64,000 nt of DNA from JADKAV01 sp963818505 (GTDB taxonomy: Bacteria > Actinomycetota > Actinomycetes > S36-B12 > UBA10799), in assembly GCA_963818505.1 (NCBI GenBank), contig CAWFSJ010000001.1, forward strand, positions 806,001 through 870,000, given 5' to 3'. Under the pieces are notes generated by a model. It worked only from the letters and a program-made list of their open reading frames with translations. It was not told where the DNA came from and made no database searches. Made by a program: the position numbers and the translations under genes. Positions 18,414 to 27,171 of the stretch are shown piece after piece. Positions within the stretch are counted from its first letter, which is position 1. Each line of letters opens with the position of its first letter.

Positions 18414-19256
18414 TCAGCGGTCTTGCCACTCTGAGTGCGACTCCACGCCGAAGCGCCGCTGCAGGTCGGCGTACGCAATCGCACCGTCGAGGAAGCCGAG
18501 CGTTCCGGAGTTGAGCAACTCCCGCCCCGCTCGCTCCAACGTGCTGAGCGCGGCTCGGGCCAGGCTTCCGCCCAGGCTGACCCGCTTGACACCGAGGGCG
18601 AAGAGCGTGGGCGCGTCGATGGTGTTCGCCAGGCCGGCCACCACGTTGAGCGGGCCCGGGATGGCCGCGGCGAGCCGGCGGATCGTGGCCTCCTCGACGA
18701 CGCCGGGCACAAAGACGCAGTCGGCCCCCGCTTCGACGTACCGGACCGCCCGCTCGACCGTCTCGGAGAACGCGTCGCCGGTCGTGCCGGCGAAGTAGGT
18801 GTCAGTGCGGGCGTTCAGCACGAACGTGCCGCTCGGCGCCGCAGCCCGAGCGGCCGCGACGCGGTCGACGGCCTCATCGATGCCGAACAGCCCGCCCTCC
18901 TGTGCGTCCTCCAGGTTGCCGCCCACCGCCCCGAGTTCCACAGCCCGGGCCACGGTGCGGCCGACGTCGTCCGCGGTGTCGCCGTACCCGGCCTCGAGGT
19001 CCGCGGTCACGGGCACGCCCACCGCGGCCACGATACGACCGACGTGGTCGAGCATCCTGTCGCGGTCCATAGCCCCTCCGTCCGGGAGCCCGTAGGACCA
19101 CGCGATGCCCGCGCTGGTCGTAGCGATGGCCGGGAAGCCAACCTGCTCGAAAATGCGGGCGGACCCGGCATCCCAGGCGTTGGGCAGCACGAAGCCGGGA
19201 CCTGTGTGCATGGCAAGGAGTGCGCCTGCCTTGTCCGTCGAAGGTCCAGTGGTCAC
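18414..19256 (-). CDS. Isocitrate lyase / PEP-mutase superfamily enzyme
   Basis: A 280-residue protein with the PEP-mutase barrel motifs: VLPNAWDAGSARIFE, TTSAGIAWSYG, DLEAGYGD (metal site), NLEDAQ and NARTDTY. The KKCGH loop of true isocitrate and methylisocitrate lyases is absent. A carboxy-phosphonoenolpyruvate mutase-like or oxaloacetate-hydrolase-like activity is therefore more likely; the substrate is unknown. The GTG at 19256 is chosen because the longer frame adds 56 unrelated residues. By eye the gene is richer in G+C than its neighbours, and it lies between the tRNA-Ala copies, which suggests transfer. Confidence 0.85.
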   Translation of the reverse strand: MTTGPSTDKAGALLAMHTGPGFVLPNAWDAGSARIFEQVGFPAIATTSAGIAWSYGLPDGGAMDRDRMLDHVGRIVAAVGVPVTADLEAGYGDTADDVGRTVARAVELGAVGGNLEDAQEGGLFGIDEAVDRVAAARAAAPSGTFVLNARTDTYFAGTTGDAFSETVERAVRYVEAGADCVFVPGVVEEATIRRLAAAIPGPLNVVAGLANTIDAPTLFALGVKRVSLGGSLARAALSTLERAGRELLNSGTLGFLDGAIAYADLQRRFGVESHSEWQDR

Positions 19257-19820
19257 GAGCACCCCACGTCGACGTCGGTGGACGACATACTGCGGGGGGC
19301 CCGGGCGTGCCCGCCTCCCCGGTCGAAGAGGATCTCCGCATGAACCGGCCGCGACACGCGCGAAGCATCCATCGCTGCCGCGTACGGTGCGCCCTCGACC
19401 AGATCTCCTGCAGGCACACCCCATGGTTTGGCGGCCGGGTTCATGTTGTCAACCCCCACCCGAGGAGGGCTCGCCGCCGGTGTCGGGCGAGTCGAGGCTC
19501 GACGCGTTCGGACAGGCGTCGGCAGCGGCGCCGAGGTAGGAGTTCGGTGGATCGGAACCAGGTCCTCAGGCGACCTTGCGTTGGCAGGCGGCCATGGCGA
19601 ACGCAGGTGAAGAGGGTCAGGATTCCGGCGGCCGCGAGCTGGGCAAGCACGACGGCCCCCGAGCAACCCGCGTCAGCACGGTGCGGACCACCGGATCGCC
19701 GGTCGCGAAAGGTCTGTTCGCGGGTCGACCCCGCGTGTAGGGAACAGCGTGGGAACAACACTCCCACAGCAGGCCGAAAGGCCTGACCAGAATGTCCTTC
19801 TGATCAGGCCTTTCGCAGTG
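19257..19820. other. About 560 bp without a recognisable gene
   Basis: This lies between the PEP-mutase-like gene and tRNA-Ala. Open frames exist on both strands but are Arg/Pro/Gly-rich in the way of G+C-driven shadows, and none shows a family motif. I looked for an integrase remnant next to the tRNA and could not support one. The last 45 bases hold the tRNA terminator. The region may be decayed mobile DNA, but that is inference from position. Confidence 0.4.
19777..19813 (-). terminator. Rho-independent terminator of tRNA-Ala
   Basis: AAAGGCCTGA-C-CAGA pairs with TCTG-A-TCAGGCCTTT (one mismatch) around a seven-base loop, seven bases beyond the tRNA 3' end. The minus-strand continuation is TTTCGG. 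Confidence 0.75.
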
Positions 19821-19893
19821 TGGAGCTATGGGGACTCGAACCCCAGACCCCTTGCCTGCCAGGCAAGTGCTCTACCAGCTGAGCTATAGCCCC
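19821..19893 (-). tRNA. tRNA-Ala (GGC)
   Basis: A 73-base cloverleaf: acceptor GGGGCTA/TAGCTCC, D arm GCTC/GAGC, anticodon stem CTTGC/GCAAG with loop CTGGCAG (anticodon GGC), T arm TGGGG/CCCCA with TTCGAGT. The 3' CCA is not encoded. The discriminator base is A. Its anticodon-to-T-arm half is duplicated at 17757-17792. Confidence 0.97.
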
Positions 19894-19997
19894 GCGACGC
19901 CACCAACTGTACCGGACGCGCGCGACATCCGGGCACGGCAGGTGACAGCGGACCCCGTTTCACGCCACCATGGGGGACAGGTCGAAAGGGTTCCCAC

Positions 19998-20426
19998 ATG
20001 AAGATCTCGAGCATCTTGAAGAACAAGGGCGATTTCGTGGCCACAGTGGCCCCGGACGCTGACGTCACGGCACTGCTGGCAGTACTGGCTGAGCACGGCA
20101 TCGGTGCGGTTGTGGTCGCCGATCCCGAAGGCCGACTGGTCGGGATCGTGTCTGAGCGCGACATCGCGAGGGCCTGCCACGGCGCCGGTGCGGCCGCACT
20201 CAACCAGAGTGTCGCCTCGATCATGACCGAAGTGGTCCTGACCTGCGGACCGGACGCCAGCACCGGCGAGTTGATGGGTCTGATGACCGAGCGACGGGTG
20301 CGCCACATTCCCGTGATGGAAGACGGCGAGATGATCGGAATCGTGAGCATCGGGGACATCGTCAAGGCCCGCTTCGCCGAACTGGAGACCGAACGGGACG
20401 CCCTGCAGGCCTACATCAGCAGTTGA
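19998..20426 (+). CDS. CBS-pair domain protein
   Basis: A 142-residue protein made almost entirely of two CBS motifs (about 8-65 and 74-128), with GRLVGIVSERDIARA and EMIGIVSIGDIVKARF as the two repeat ends. CBS pairs bind adenine nucleotides such as AMP or ATP and act as energy sensors. No effector domain is attached, so its partner is unknown. GAAAGGG precedes the ATG. It converges on gpm with 21 bases between. Stand-alone CBS proteins of this size are common in actinobacteria and proteobacteria. Confidence 0.9.
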   Translation: MKISSILKNKGDFVATVAPDADVTALLAVLAEHGIGAVVVADPEGRLVGIVSERDIARACHGAGAAALNQSVASIMTEVVLTCGPDASTGELMGLMTERRVRHIPVMEDGEMIGIVSIGDIVKARFAELETERDALQAYISS

Positions 20427-20447
20427 GCCGGAACCGAAGGACCAGGC

Positions 20448-21098
20448 TCAGTCGTCCATTTCGGCCGGCTCGGGCAAGGACCGGGCGTTGTACTCGAGCA
20501 ACTGCCACGGGTTTTCGTGCGAATCGTTCTCCAGCAGAACGCTCCACGCGGCATTGCGCATCACGCCGAGGAAACTGATCTGTTCGAAGGGACGGTTCAG
20601 TAGCGGCGCGAGCACGGCACGGGCGGCTCCTCCGTGAGTGACCACCACGGCCGTGCGCCCAGCGTCCGTGCCCTGAAGCACCTCGGCGATAGCAGCAGCC
20701 ACCCGTGCGCCCACTTCGCGGCGATCCTCTCCGTCCCCACCGGGACGGAGGTGACGCCCGGCCAACCACTGCTGGTACTCGGGGCCGTGATCGCGCAGCA
20801 GTTCCTCGCGCCGCATACCCTCCCAAGCACCGCCATTGGTCTCACGCAACCGGATGTCCGTGGACACTGGCAGACCGCAACGCACGGCAAGCGCCGACGC
20901 TGTGTCGTAGGCGCGCGACAGGTCGCTGCTGACGATCACCTGTGGCCGTAGCGCCACAAGCAGCCCGGCCGCGGCCTCAGCCTGCTTGACTCCTACCGCG
21001 TCCAGCTGCACATCGGTCTGGCCCTGGAAACGGTGTTCGACGTTCCAGGCTGTCCGACCGTGGCGCCAAAGGACCAGACGCCGTCGTTGTTCAAGCAT
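20448..21098 (-). CDS. Histidine phosphatase family protein (phosphoglycerate mutase-like)
   Basis: A 216-residue protein with the catalytic RHG motif at residues 12-14 (LWRHGRTAWN) and the second histidine in VVTHGGAARAVL. It lies at the position of mycobacterial Rv2419c, a glucosyl-3-phosphoglycerate phosphatase in methylglucose lipopolysaccharide synthesis. With an OctT-like gene nearby, that role is plausible here but not shown. The ATG at 21098 overlaps the rsfS stop by eight bases, indicating translational coupling. It is the last gene of the proA-nadD-rsfS series. Confidence 0.88.
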   Translation of the reverse strand: MLEQRRRLVLWRHGRTAWNVEHRFQGQTDVQLDAVGVKQAEAAAGLLVALRPQVIVSSDLSRAYDTASALAVRCGLPVSTDIRLRETNGGAWEGMRREELLRDHGPEYQQWLAGRHLRPGGDGEDRREVGARVAAAIAEVLQGTDAGRTAVVVTHGGAARAVLAPLLNRPFEQISFLGVMRNAAWSVLLENDSHENPWQLLEYNARSLPEPAEMDD

Positions 21099-21441
21099 CG
21101 GGAATCTCGATCCGCGGGCAGTCCTTCCACAAGCGTTCGAGATCGTAGAACGCCCGCTCCTCACTGTGTTGAACATGCACAACGAAATCGCCGAAATCCA
21201 GCAGGACCCATCGACCCTTGCCCCGGCCCTCGCGACGCACGGGTCGTTCCTGCGCGTTGCGCTCGATGGCATCGACGATCCCGTCGACCTGGCGTTCACT
21301 GGTCCCGCTGCAGATCAGGAAGGCGTCGGTCAGCGCCAAGTGCTCGCTCACGTCCAGGGCGCAGACATCTTGAGCTTTCGTGTCCAGGGCCGCCTGCGCT
21401 GCGGACACGACCCGCTGCTCGGTCTGATTGTTGATCGTCAT
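21091..21441 (-). CDS. rsfS: Ribosome silencing factor RsfS
   Basis: A 116-residue protein of the RsfS/Iojap family. It has the conserved DVSEHLALTDAFLICSGTSERQVDGIVDAIE block followed by GRWVLLDFGDFVVHVQ and FYDLERLW. RsfS binds ribosomal protein L14 and blocks subunit joining when nutrients are low. The start at 21441 is set by family length; the open frame runs further only because the LCP-like gene lies upstream in another frame. nadD, the LCP-like gene, rsfS and gpm form a conserved actinobacterial series. Confidence 0.95.
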   Translation of the reverse strand: MTINNQTEQRVVSAAQAALDTKAQDVCALDVSEHLALTDAFLICSGTSERQVDGIVDAIERNAQERPVRREGRGKGRWVLLDFGDFVVHVQHSEERAFYDLERLWKDCPRIEIPDA

Positions 21442-21454
21442 TGAACCTCCGTGA

Positions 21455-22585
21455 TCACGATCCCACAGCCGACACGTCGGAGGCCGCGACCCCGACCGCT
21501 GCCTGCCCGAGCGGTTGAGCGGCCACCTCCGGGGTGACTCCCAGAGCCTGCTCCAGACCCACCAGTTGCTGGGCGGATACAGCAGGATCGACCACCACGG
21601 TGGTCTTAAGCGTGATCGTGCGTCCTGCCCACGCGGACTGCCAGTTGCGCGTGAGCAACTGCGCCCTGACGGCCTCGACGGCCTCCTCCCGCGGTCGCAC
21701 CGCCCGCACACGCGCAACGGGTTCGCCGGGGATGGCGAAACCCTCGAAGAGCGGTTGCGTGCGGGCGGCCGTGGCTGCAGCATCCAGGGCGAACGCCTGA
21801 CGCACGCCCTGGGCCGGTCGTACCCGCATCGAGTCGTTCGGATCCAGGACCACCTGGTCCTCGGCGTACTGGGCGGCGACCCGCAGATCGTGTGCCTGGG
21901 ACATGAGGACCGCCAGATCCTCCGCGGGCATGGTCGTCTTCGACAGCGCACCCAATGAGACCACCAGCGTGCGCGCCCTCTCCTGGCCGGTCGGGAACAG
22001 CCGAAGGATCTGGTCCCACACGGCTTGGAAACGCACGAGGCGCGCGTCCTCGTCAGTGAGGGATGCGTCCAGCACGTAGTCGGCCGCCTGCGCGCCGGAT
22101 AGTCGCTGCACTCCAGCGGGCAGCAGGGCAGGCGTGCCACTGTCGGTCAGATAGGCCGCAGGTTCCTGCAAGTCGAGGCGCACACCACCCACGGCATCGA
22201 CCAATCCGGCGAACGCGAGCCGGTCCATGACCCATGCATCGTCCACGACCACCTGGATCTGGTTCTGGACCTGTGTCATCGCGTAAGTGACGGGCTTGCG
22301 GCCCAGTTCGGCGGCGCTGACCTCCTGGATTCCGATCTGATCGATCCACCATTGCGGAGTCCACCACAACTGACTCAACCGGGTGTCCGCGTCCACACCC
22401 ATCAGCACGCTGCCCTGGGCCAACAGGGCGGGATCCCGCACTTGGACCAGCAAGGTCTGCCCGAGGGATTCAGGCGGATCGTCCGGCGGCTGCACCACCG
22501 GGGGCCCCTGACGCACGAGGATCGCCACTGTGGCCGCGATCACCATCGCGAGCAGCACGACGGCTGCGACTGCCCTCTTGTGCAT
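21455..22585 (-). CDS. LytR-CpsA-Psr-like cell envelope protein, divergent
   Basis: A 376-residue protein. A membrane anchor lies at residues 7-25 and the rest is extracytoplasmic. The middle part keeps the LCP pattern (VGGVRLDLQEPAAYLTD, then LPAGVQRLSGAQAADYVL and DEDARLVRFQAVWDQIL). The acidic and Arg residues of the active site are only partly recognisable. LCP enzymes attach wall polymers to peptidoglycan. Genes of this kind between nadD and rsfS are common in actinobacteria. Its ATG overlaps the nadD stop by one base. Catalytic activity is doubtful. Confidence 0.7.
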   Translation of the reverse strand: MHKRAVAAVVLLAMVIAATVAILVRQGPPVVQPPDDPPESLGQTLLVQVRDPALLAQGSVLMGVDADTRLSQLWWTPQWWIDQIGIQEVSAAELGRKPVTYAMTQVQNQIQVVVDDAWVMDRLAFAGLVDAVGGVRLDLQEPAAYLTDSGTPALLPAGVQRLSGAQAADYVLDASLTDEDARLVRFQAVWDQILRLFPTGQERARTLVVSLGALSKTTMPAEDLAVLMSQAHDLRVAAQYAEDQVVLDPNDSMRVRPAQGVRQAFALDAAATAARTQPLFEGFAIPGEPVARVRAVRPREEAVEAVRAQLLTRNWQSAWAGRTITLKTTVVVDPAVSAQQLVGLEQALGVTPEVAAQPLGQAAVGVAASDVSAVGS

Positions 22586-23172
22586 CAGGTGTACAACTTG
22601 TGTTTCGCGATGTACTCGACGACCGCGGCGGGGACCAGATGATCCACTGGCTCACCGGCGGCCAATCGTTCACGACATGCGGTTGAGGAAACGTCAAGCG
22701 CAGGGATCGCCAGGATCGTGTGCTGCGATGTCGGCAACGACAACTCCCCAAATTCGTGACCCGGACGGCTCACTCCCACCATATGCGCCAGTTCCAGCAG
22801 CACTTCGGGGTCCCGCCAGGTCGCTATCCCGGCCAAGGCGTCGGCGCCGGTGATGAAGAAGAGATCGACCGGGTCGAGCGCGGCGTGCAGGTCGCGAAGA
22901 GTATCAGCAGTGAAGGTCGGGCCTTCCCTGTCGATGTCGACCCGGCTCACGGTCAGGGGGGTGCGGTCGGCAGCGAGAACCGCCATAGCGAACCGGTGTT
23001 CGGCGTCGGTGATCACACGATCGGACTTCTGCCACGGCGCGCCGGCCGGCACCAGGATCACCTCATCGAGGCCCAACCGGTAGCCGACCTCAGTGGCAGC
23101 CACCAGATGCCCGATGTGGATGGGGTCGAAGGTTCCTCCCATCACGCCGACCCTGCGGCGTGACGCGCCCAT
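22585..23172 (-). CDS. nadD: Nicotinate-nucleotide adenylyltransferase
   Basis: A 195-residue nucleotidyltransferase. The GGTFDPIHIGH motif is at residues 12-22, and the C-terminal VSSTACRERL matches the ISSTxxR motif. It forms nicotinic acid adenine dinucleotide from NaMN and ATP in NAD synthesis. It starts two bases after the small membrane gene upstream and overlaps the LCP-like gene by one base. Confidence 0.95.
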   Translation of the reverse strand: MGASRRRVGVMGGTFDPIHIGHLVAATEVGYRLGLDEVILVPAGAPWQKSDRVITDAEHRFAMAVLAADRTPLTVSRVDIDREGPTFTADTLRDLHAALDPVDLFFITGADALAGIATWRDPEVLLELAHMVGVSRPGHEFGELSLPTSQHTILAIPALDVSSTACRERLAAGEPVDHLVPAAVVEYIAKHKLYT

Positions 23173-23174
23173 CG

Positions 23175-23336
23175 TCAGCGGTCGATGTTCATACGTGTGA
23201 CGAGGAACAGCAACAGGAACAGTACGACCAGCGCAACTGCGCCATAGGCATAGGGCGACGTGTGAGCCGGTTGGCCGGCCTCTTCGGTGCCCTCACTGGC
23301 CACTGCATTGAGGAAAAGGACTGCGCTGGAAACCAT
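23175..23336 (-). CDS. Small single-pass membrane protein
   Basis: About 53 residues: a short N-terminal hydrophobic stretch, a polar middle, then SPYAYGAVALVVLFLLLFLVTRMNIDR-type membrane helix and basic tail. Small proteins with this PY-(hydrophobic helix)-TR ending lie between proA and nadD in many actinobacteria. Their function is unknown. It is in tight series with nadD (two-base gap). An earlier start at 23369 is possible and would overlap proA. Confidence 0.65.
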   Translation of the reverse strand: MVSSAVLFLNAVASEGTEEAGQPAHTSPYAYGAVALVVLFLLLFLVTRMNIDR

Positions 23337-23365
23337 GAGCAGAACTCTACCGAGTCCCGGCGCGA

Positions 23366-24685
23366 TCAACCACGCACGTGCCCGTCACCGACCACGACGA
23401 ACTTCGTGGACGTGAGTTCAGCCAGGCCCATAGGACCGCGTGCGTGCAGTTTTTGGGTGGAGATACCGATCTCGGCACCGAACCCGAGCTGCTCGCCATC
23501 GGTGAACCGGGTCGAGGCATTCACCATGACTGCAGCCGAATCGAGTGCTTCGATGAACCGCTGGGATGCTGTGACCGAGTCCGTGACGATGGCCTCCGTG
23601 TGACCGCTGCTCCAGCGATCGATATGGTCGATTGCCGCCTCCAGCCCGTCGACGACTCCGACCGCGATGTCCAGACTCAGGTACTCCTCCGCCCAGTCCA
23701 GATCGGTGACGGCCCTGAAACCGATTCCGGCCTGCTCGGCGTACTTCGCGCTCACCTCGTCACCATGTACCGTGACCCCGCCCTCTTTGAGAGCCTCAAA
23801 AACCGGTGGCAGCAAACGGTCGGCCGCGTCACGGTGGACCAGCAGAGTCTCAACCGAGTTGCAGACGCTGACCCGCTGGGTCTTGGAGTTGACCACTATC
23901 GCCACCGAGGTGTCGGTGGGCGCGTCGTCGTGAAGGTAGATGTGGCAGTTGCCGACACCTGTCTCGATCACGGGCACAAGGCTGTTCTCCACAACGCTGC
24001 GGATCAGGCCCGCCCCACCTCGCGGGATGACGACGTCGACGATTCCGCGCGCCCTGGTCAGGTGCTGCACGGAATCATGTGTCAGGCCCGGCACCTGACA
24101 AATTGCATCCGCCGGGACATCTGTTCCAGCCAGTGCGCGGCGCATGGTGTCGATCAGGAAGGCGTTGCTGTGGGCGGCGCTCGCCGAGCCGCGCAGCAAC
24201 GCGGCATTTCCGCTCTTCAGGCAGAGTACGGCGGCATCGACGGTCACATTCGGACGAGCTTCGTAGATCATCCCGACCACTCCCAGCGGAACTCGCACCT
24301 GCTGGACCCGCAGCCCGTTGGCCAGGGTGTAACCGCGAACCACATCACCGACGGGGTCGGGCAGACCGGCTACCGCGCGCACAGAGTCCGCGATGGCGCT
24401 CAGTCGTTGCGGGGTGAGAGTGAGCCGGTCCACAATGCCAGGATCAGTACCCGCCTCCTGCGCGGCCTGGACGTCTTGCTCGTTGGCCTCGATGATCCCC
24501 GGAGCGTAGGAATCCAGGGCATCGGCGATCGCGATCAGACCGGCGTCCTTCTGATCCCGGCTCAAAGTCCGAAGTACTGCTGAGGCTTCCTTGGCCCGAA
24601 GCCCGGCAGCCCGTACTTCTTCAGCGCTCGCGTAGGTCATGAGCCCATTGTGCCGTGCAAAGCCAGTCTGAACCGAATCGGTCAC
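23366..24685 (-). CDS. proA: Gamma-glutamyl phosphate reductase
   Basis: A protein of up to 439 residues from the ProA family of the aldehyde dehydrogenase fold. It contains the VPLGVVGMIYEARPNVTVDAA and SGNAALLRGSASA motifs and the catalytic cysteine in QRVSVCNSVETLLV. It reduces gamma-glutamyl phosphate to the semialdehyde in proline synthesis, directly after ProB. The GTG at 24685 overlaps the proB stop as GTGA, favouring that start; an ATG at 24640 fits the usual family length better. Confidence 0.95.
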   Translation of the reverse strand: MTDSVQTGFARHNGLMTYASAEEVRAAGLRAKEASAVLRTLSRDQKDAGLIAIADALDSYAPGIIEANEQDVQAAQEAGTDPGIVDRLTLTPQRLSAIADSVRAVAGLPDPVGDVVRGYTLANGLRVQQVRVPLGVVGMIYEARPNVTVDAAVLCLKSGNAALLRGSASAAHSNAFLIDTMRRALAGTDVPADAICQVPGLTHDSVQHLTRARGIVDVVIPRGGAGLIRSVVENSLVPVIETGVGNCHIYLHDDAPTDTSVAIVVNSKTQRVSVCNSVETLLVHRDAADRLLPPVFEALKEGGVTVHGDEVSAKYAEQAGIGFRAVTDLDWAEEYLSLDIAVGVVDGLEAAIDHIDRWSSGHTEAIVTDSVTASQRFIEALDSAAVMVNASTRFTDGEQLGFGAEIGISTQKLHARGPMGLAELTSTKFVVVGDGHVRG

Positions 24686-25794
24686 AGAAGAACGAGGTCG
24701 TCGCGGTGAACGACCTCTCGTTCGTACTCCGGACCGAACTCGGCGATCAGTTGTGCCGTCGTACGGCCCACCAAGCGGTCGAACTCCACGGCGTCGTAGG
24801 CCACCAGTCCCCTGGCCACCGCGGCACCATCAGGCGCGACGATGTCGACCGGTTCGCCAGCCATGAAGTCTCCGGACACACCGACCACTCCGGCGGCCAG
24901 TAACGACGCCTGCCGCTTGCGCAGTGCCCTCACCGCGCCGTCATCGATCTGCACGGCGCCACGGGCAGTGGTGGCGTGTGCCAACCACATCTGCCGTGGC
25001 GAACGGCGTTTGCCCGAGGGTGCGAAGACGGTCCCAGCCTGCTCCCCCGCCAGCGCCTTGGAGACCTGATCGGCATGGGTGAGGACAACCGGGATTCCCG
25101 CCTCGCTGGCCATCAGTGCCGCTTGCACCTTGGTGACCATGCCGCCGCGGCCCAACTGCGAACCGCGGCCTCCGAGGCCAACCCCTTGGAGGTCGGCGGC
25201 GCTGGTCACGGTGGGGATCGGCGCGGCACCTTCCTGGTCCGGGGGACGGTCGTACAGGCCATCGATGTCGGTGAGCAGAACCAAGCCGTCGGCCTGCACC
25301 ACGTGGGCCACCAGCGCCGCGAGACGGTCGTTGTCGCCGAACCGGATCTCGTCGGTGGCCACGGTGTCGTTCTCATTCACGATCGGGAGAACCCCGAGGT
25401 CGAGCAGTCGGGTCAGCGTCCTCTGGGCGTTGCGGTACTGGGTGCGGCGGATCAGGTCCTCCGCGGTCAGCAGCACCTGCCCCACTTGAACCCCGGCCCG
25501 GCCGAACTGGGCCGTGTAGTGCGCCAGCAGGATGCCCTGTCCGACGCTGGCAGCCGCCTGCTGTGTCGCGAGATCGCGTGGCGGCTTCTTCAGACCCAGT
25601 GCGGGGGTACCGGCCGCGATGGATCCTGAGGAGACCAGTACCAACTGGACCCCGGCGCGCACGCTGCGCACTAGAGCCCCGACGAGTTCATCGAGGTGTT
25701 CGGAGTGCAGCCCGCCCTGTTCATTGGTCAATGACGACGACCCGATCTTGACGACCAGCCGCGAGGCGTTGGCGATCCGGGAACGGGCGTCCAT
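24682..25794 (-). CDS. proB: Glutamate 5-kinase
   Basis: A 370-residue protein. The amino-acid kinase domain begins RLVVKIGSSSLT and has VSSGSIAAG, NENDTVATDEIRFGDND and GRGGMVTKVQAA. A C-terminal PUA domain follows from about residue 275. It phosphorylates glutamate as the first, proline-inhibited step of proline synthesis. Its ATG overlaps the obgE stop by one base, and its stop overlaps proA, so obgE-proB-proA is read as one unit. Confidence 0.97.
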   Translation of the reverse strand: MDARSRIANASRLVVKIGSSSLTNEQGGLHSEHLDELVGALVRSVRAGVQLVLVSSGSIAAGTPALGLKKPPRDLATQQAAASVGQGILLAHYTAQFGRAGVQVGQVLLTAEDLIRRTQYRNAQRTLTRLLDLGVLPIVNENDTVATDEIRFGDNDRLAALVAHVVQADGLVLLTDIDGLYDRPPDQEGAAPIPTVTSAADLQGVGLGGRGSQLGRGGMVTKVQAALMASEAGIPVVLTHADQVSKALAGEQAGTVFAPSGKRRSPRQMWLAHATTARGAVQIDDGAVRALRKRQASLLAAGVVGVSGDFMAGEPVDIVAPDGAAVARGLVAYDAVEFDRLVGRTTAQLIAEFGPEYEREVVHRDDLVLL

Positions 25795-27155
25795 CAACTC
25801 TGCCCCGCCTCTTCGTCGCTGTCGGCAGGGGCGTCGGAGGTCTCGGGTGCTGCGTCCTGCTCGATCGAAGGCACCCAGTCGAACACCACCGCATTGTCCT
25901 CGGGGCCGATGACCACTGTTGAACCTTCGACCGCGCCCAGCTCGGCCAGACGCTGCTCGACGCCGAGTTTGGCAAGCCGGTCTGCGAGGTAGCGCACGGC
26001 TTCCTCGTTGCCGAAGTCGGTCTGGCGCACCCATCGCTGCGGGCGGTTTCCGATCACCCGGAAGATCTCGCCCTGCTGGCGGACTTCGAAGCCAACATCG
26101 TCGGTGGCCGTCGGACGCAGGATCACTCTGGTTTCGGGCTCCGGGCGCGCCGCACGCTCGGCGAGCACGATGCGCAGCATGGCGTAGGTGAGTTCCTTGA
26201 GCCCCTCGCGGGAGACCGCTGAGATCAGGTAGACCTCGTAACCGCGTTCGCGCAACTGGTCGGCGACCATCTCGGCCATCTCGCGACCGTCGGGCACATC
26301 CACCTTGTTCAGCGCGATCAGCCGTGGGCGCTGCGCCAACTGTGGGTCGTAGGACACAAGCTCGGCCTCGATGACGTCGAGATCGGCCAAGGGATTGCGG
26401 TCTGTCTCGAACGTGGCGCAGTCGATGACGTGCACCAGTGCGCTGCACCGCTGCACATGCCGCAGGAACTCGTGTCCTAGGCCCTTGCCCTCACTTGCCC
26501 CCGGGATGAGGCCGGGGACGTCGGCGACGGTGAACGTCGTCCCGCCTGCCGACACCACGCCCAGGTGCGGGGCCAACGTCGTGAAGGGGTAATCGGCGAT
26601 CTTGGGCTTGGCTGCGGACATGGCCGAGACCAGACTCGACTTGCCGGCACTGGGGTAGCCGATGAGGCCGATGTCGGCAACCGTCTTGAGTTCCAGCACC
26701 GCGTCCAGGTGCTCGCCCGGCTCACCGAGCAGCGCGAAACCAGGCGCTTTGCGCCGACGTGTGGCAAGGGCTGCATTGCCGAGACCCCCGTGACCGCCAG
26801 CAGCCAGGACGTAGGTCTGACCGGGTACCAGAAGGTCGGCCAAAGTCCGGCCGTCGAGGTCCTGCACCACTGTTCCGGGCGGGACGGGCACGACCAGATC
26901 CTGCGCACCGGCACCGTTGCGGTGGCTACCCTGGCCGGGCTGGCCGTGCCCAGCGCGACGATGTGGATGGTGTTGCAGGTCGAGCAGTGTGTTCACGCCG
27001 GGATCGACTAGGAGCACCACATCAGCGCCCCGGCCACCATTGCCGCCGTCAGGACCGCCGAGCGGTTTGAACTTCTCGCGATGCATGGAGGCACAACCGT
27101 TGCCGCCATCCCCGCCCTGTGCGTGGACCACCACGCGATCGATGAAGGAGGTCAC
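25794..27155 (-). CDS. obgE: GTPase Obg/CgtA
   Basis: A 453-residue protein with the glycine-rich Obg domain (residues 1-157, with HREKFKPLGGPDGGNGG), the GTPase domain (GYPSAGKSS, DVPGLIPGAS, NKVD) and a C-terminal OCT domain with an acidic tail. Obg binds the 50S subunit and links ribosome assembly to growth and the stringent response. It follows rpmA by 16 bases in the widely conserved rplU-rpmA-obg order. Confidence 0.97.
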   Translation of the reverse strand: MTSFIDRVVVHAQGGDGGNGCASMHREKFKPLGGPDGGNGGRGADVVLLVDPGVNTLLDLQHHPHRRAGHGQPGQGSHRNGAGAQDLVVPVPPGTVVQDLDGRTLADLLVPGQTYVLAAGGHGGLGNAALATRRRKAPGFALLGEPGEHLDAVLELKTVADIGLIGYPSAGKSSLVSAMSAAKPKIADYPFTTLAPHLGVVSAGGTTFTVADVPGLIPGASEGKGLGHEFLRHVQRCSALVHVIDCATFETDRNPLADLDVIEAELVSYDPQLAQRPRLIALNKVDVPDGREMAEMVADQLRERGYEVYLISAVSREGLKELTYAMLRIVLAERAARPEPETRVILRPTATDDVGFEVRQQGEIFRVIGNRPQRWVRQTDFGNEEAVRYLADRLAKLGVEQRLAELGAVEGSTVVIGPEDNAVVFDWVPSIEQDAAPETSDAPADSDEEAGQS

Positions 27156-27171
27156 CGCCGGTGACCGCCTT

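Noticed and set aside
19441..19767. Integrase or recombinase remnant next to tRNA-Ala
   Set aside because: I looked for the Arg-His-Arg-Tyr pattern of tyrosine recombinases in the frames here and could not find a convincing trace.
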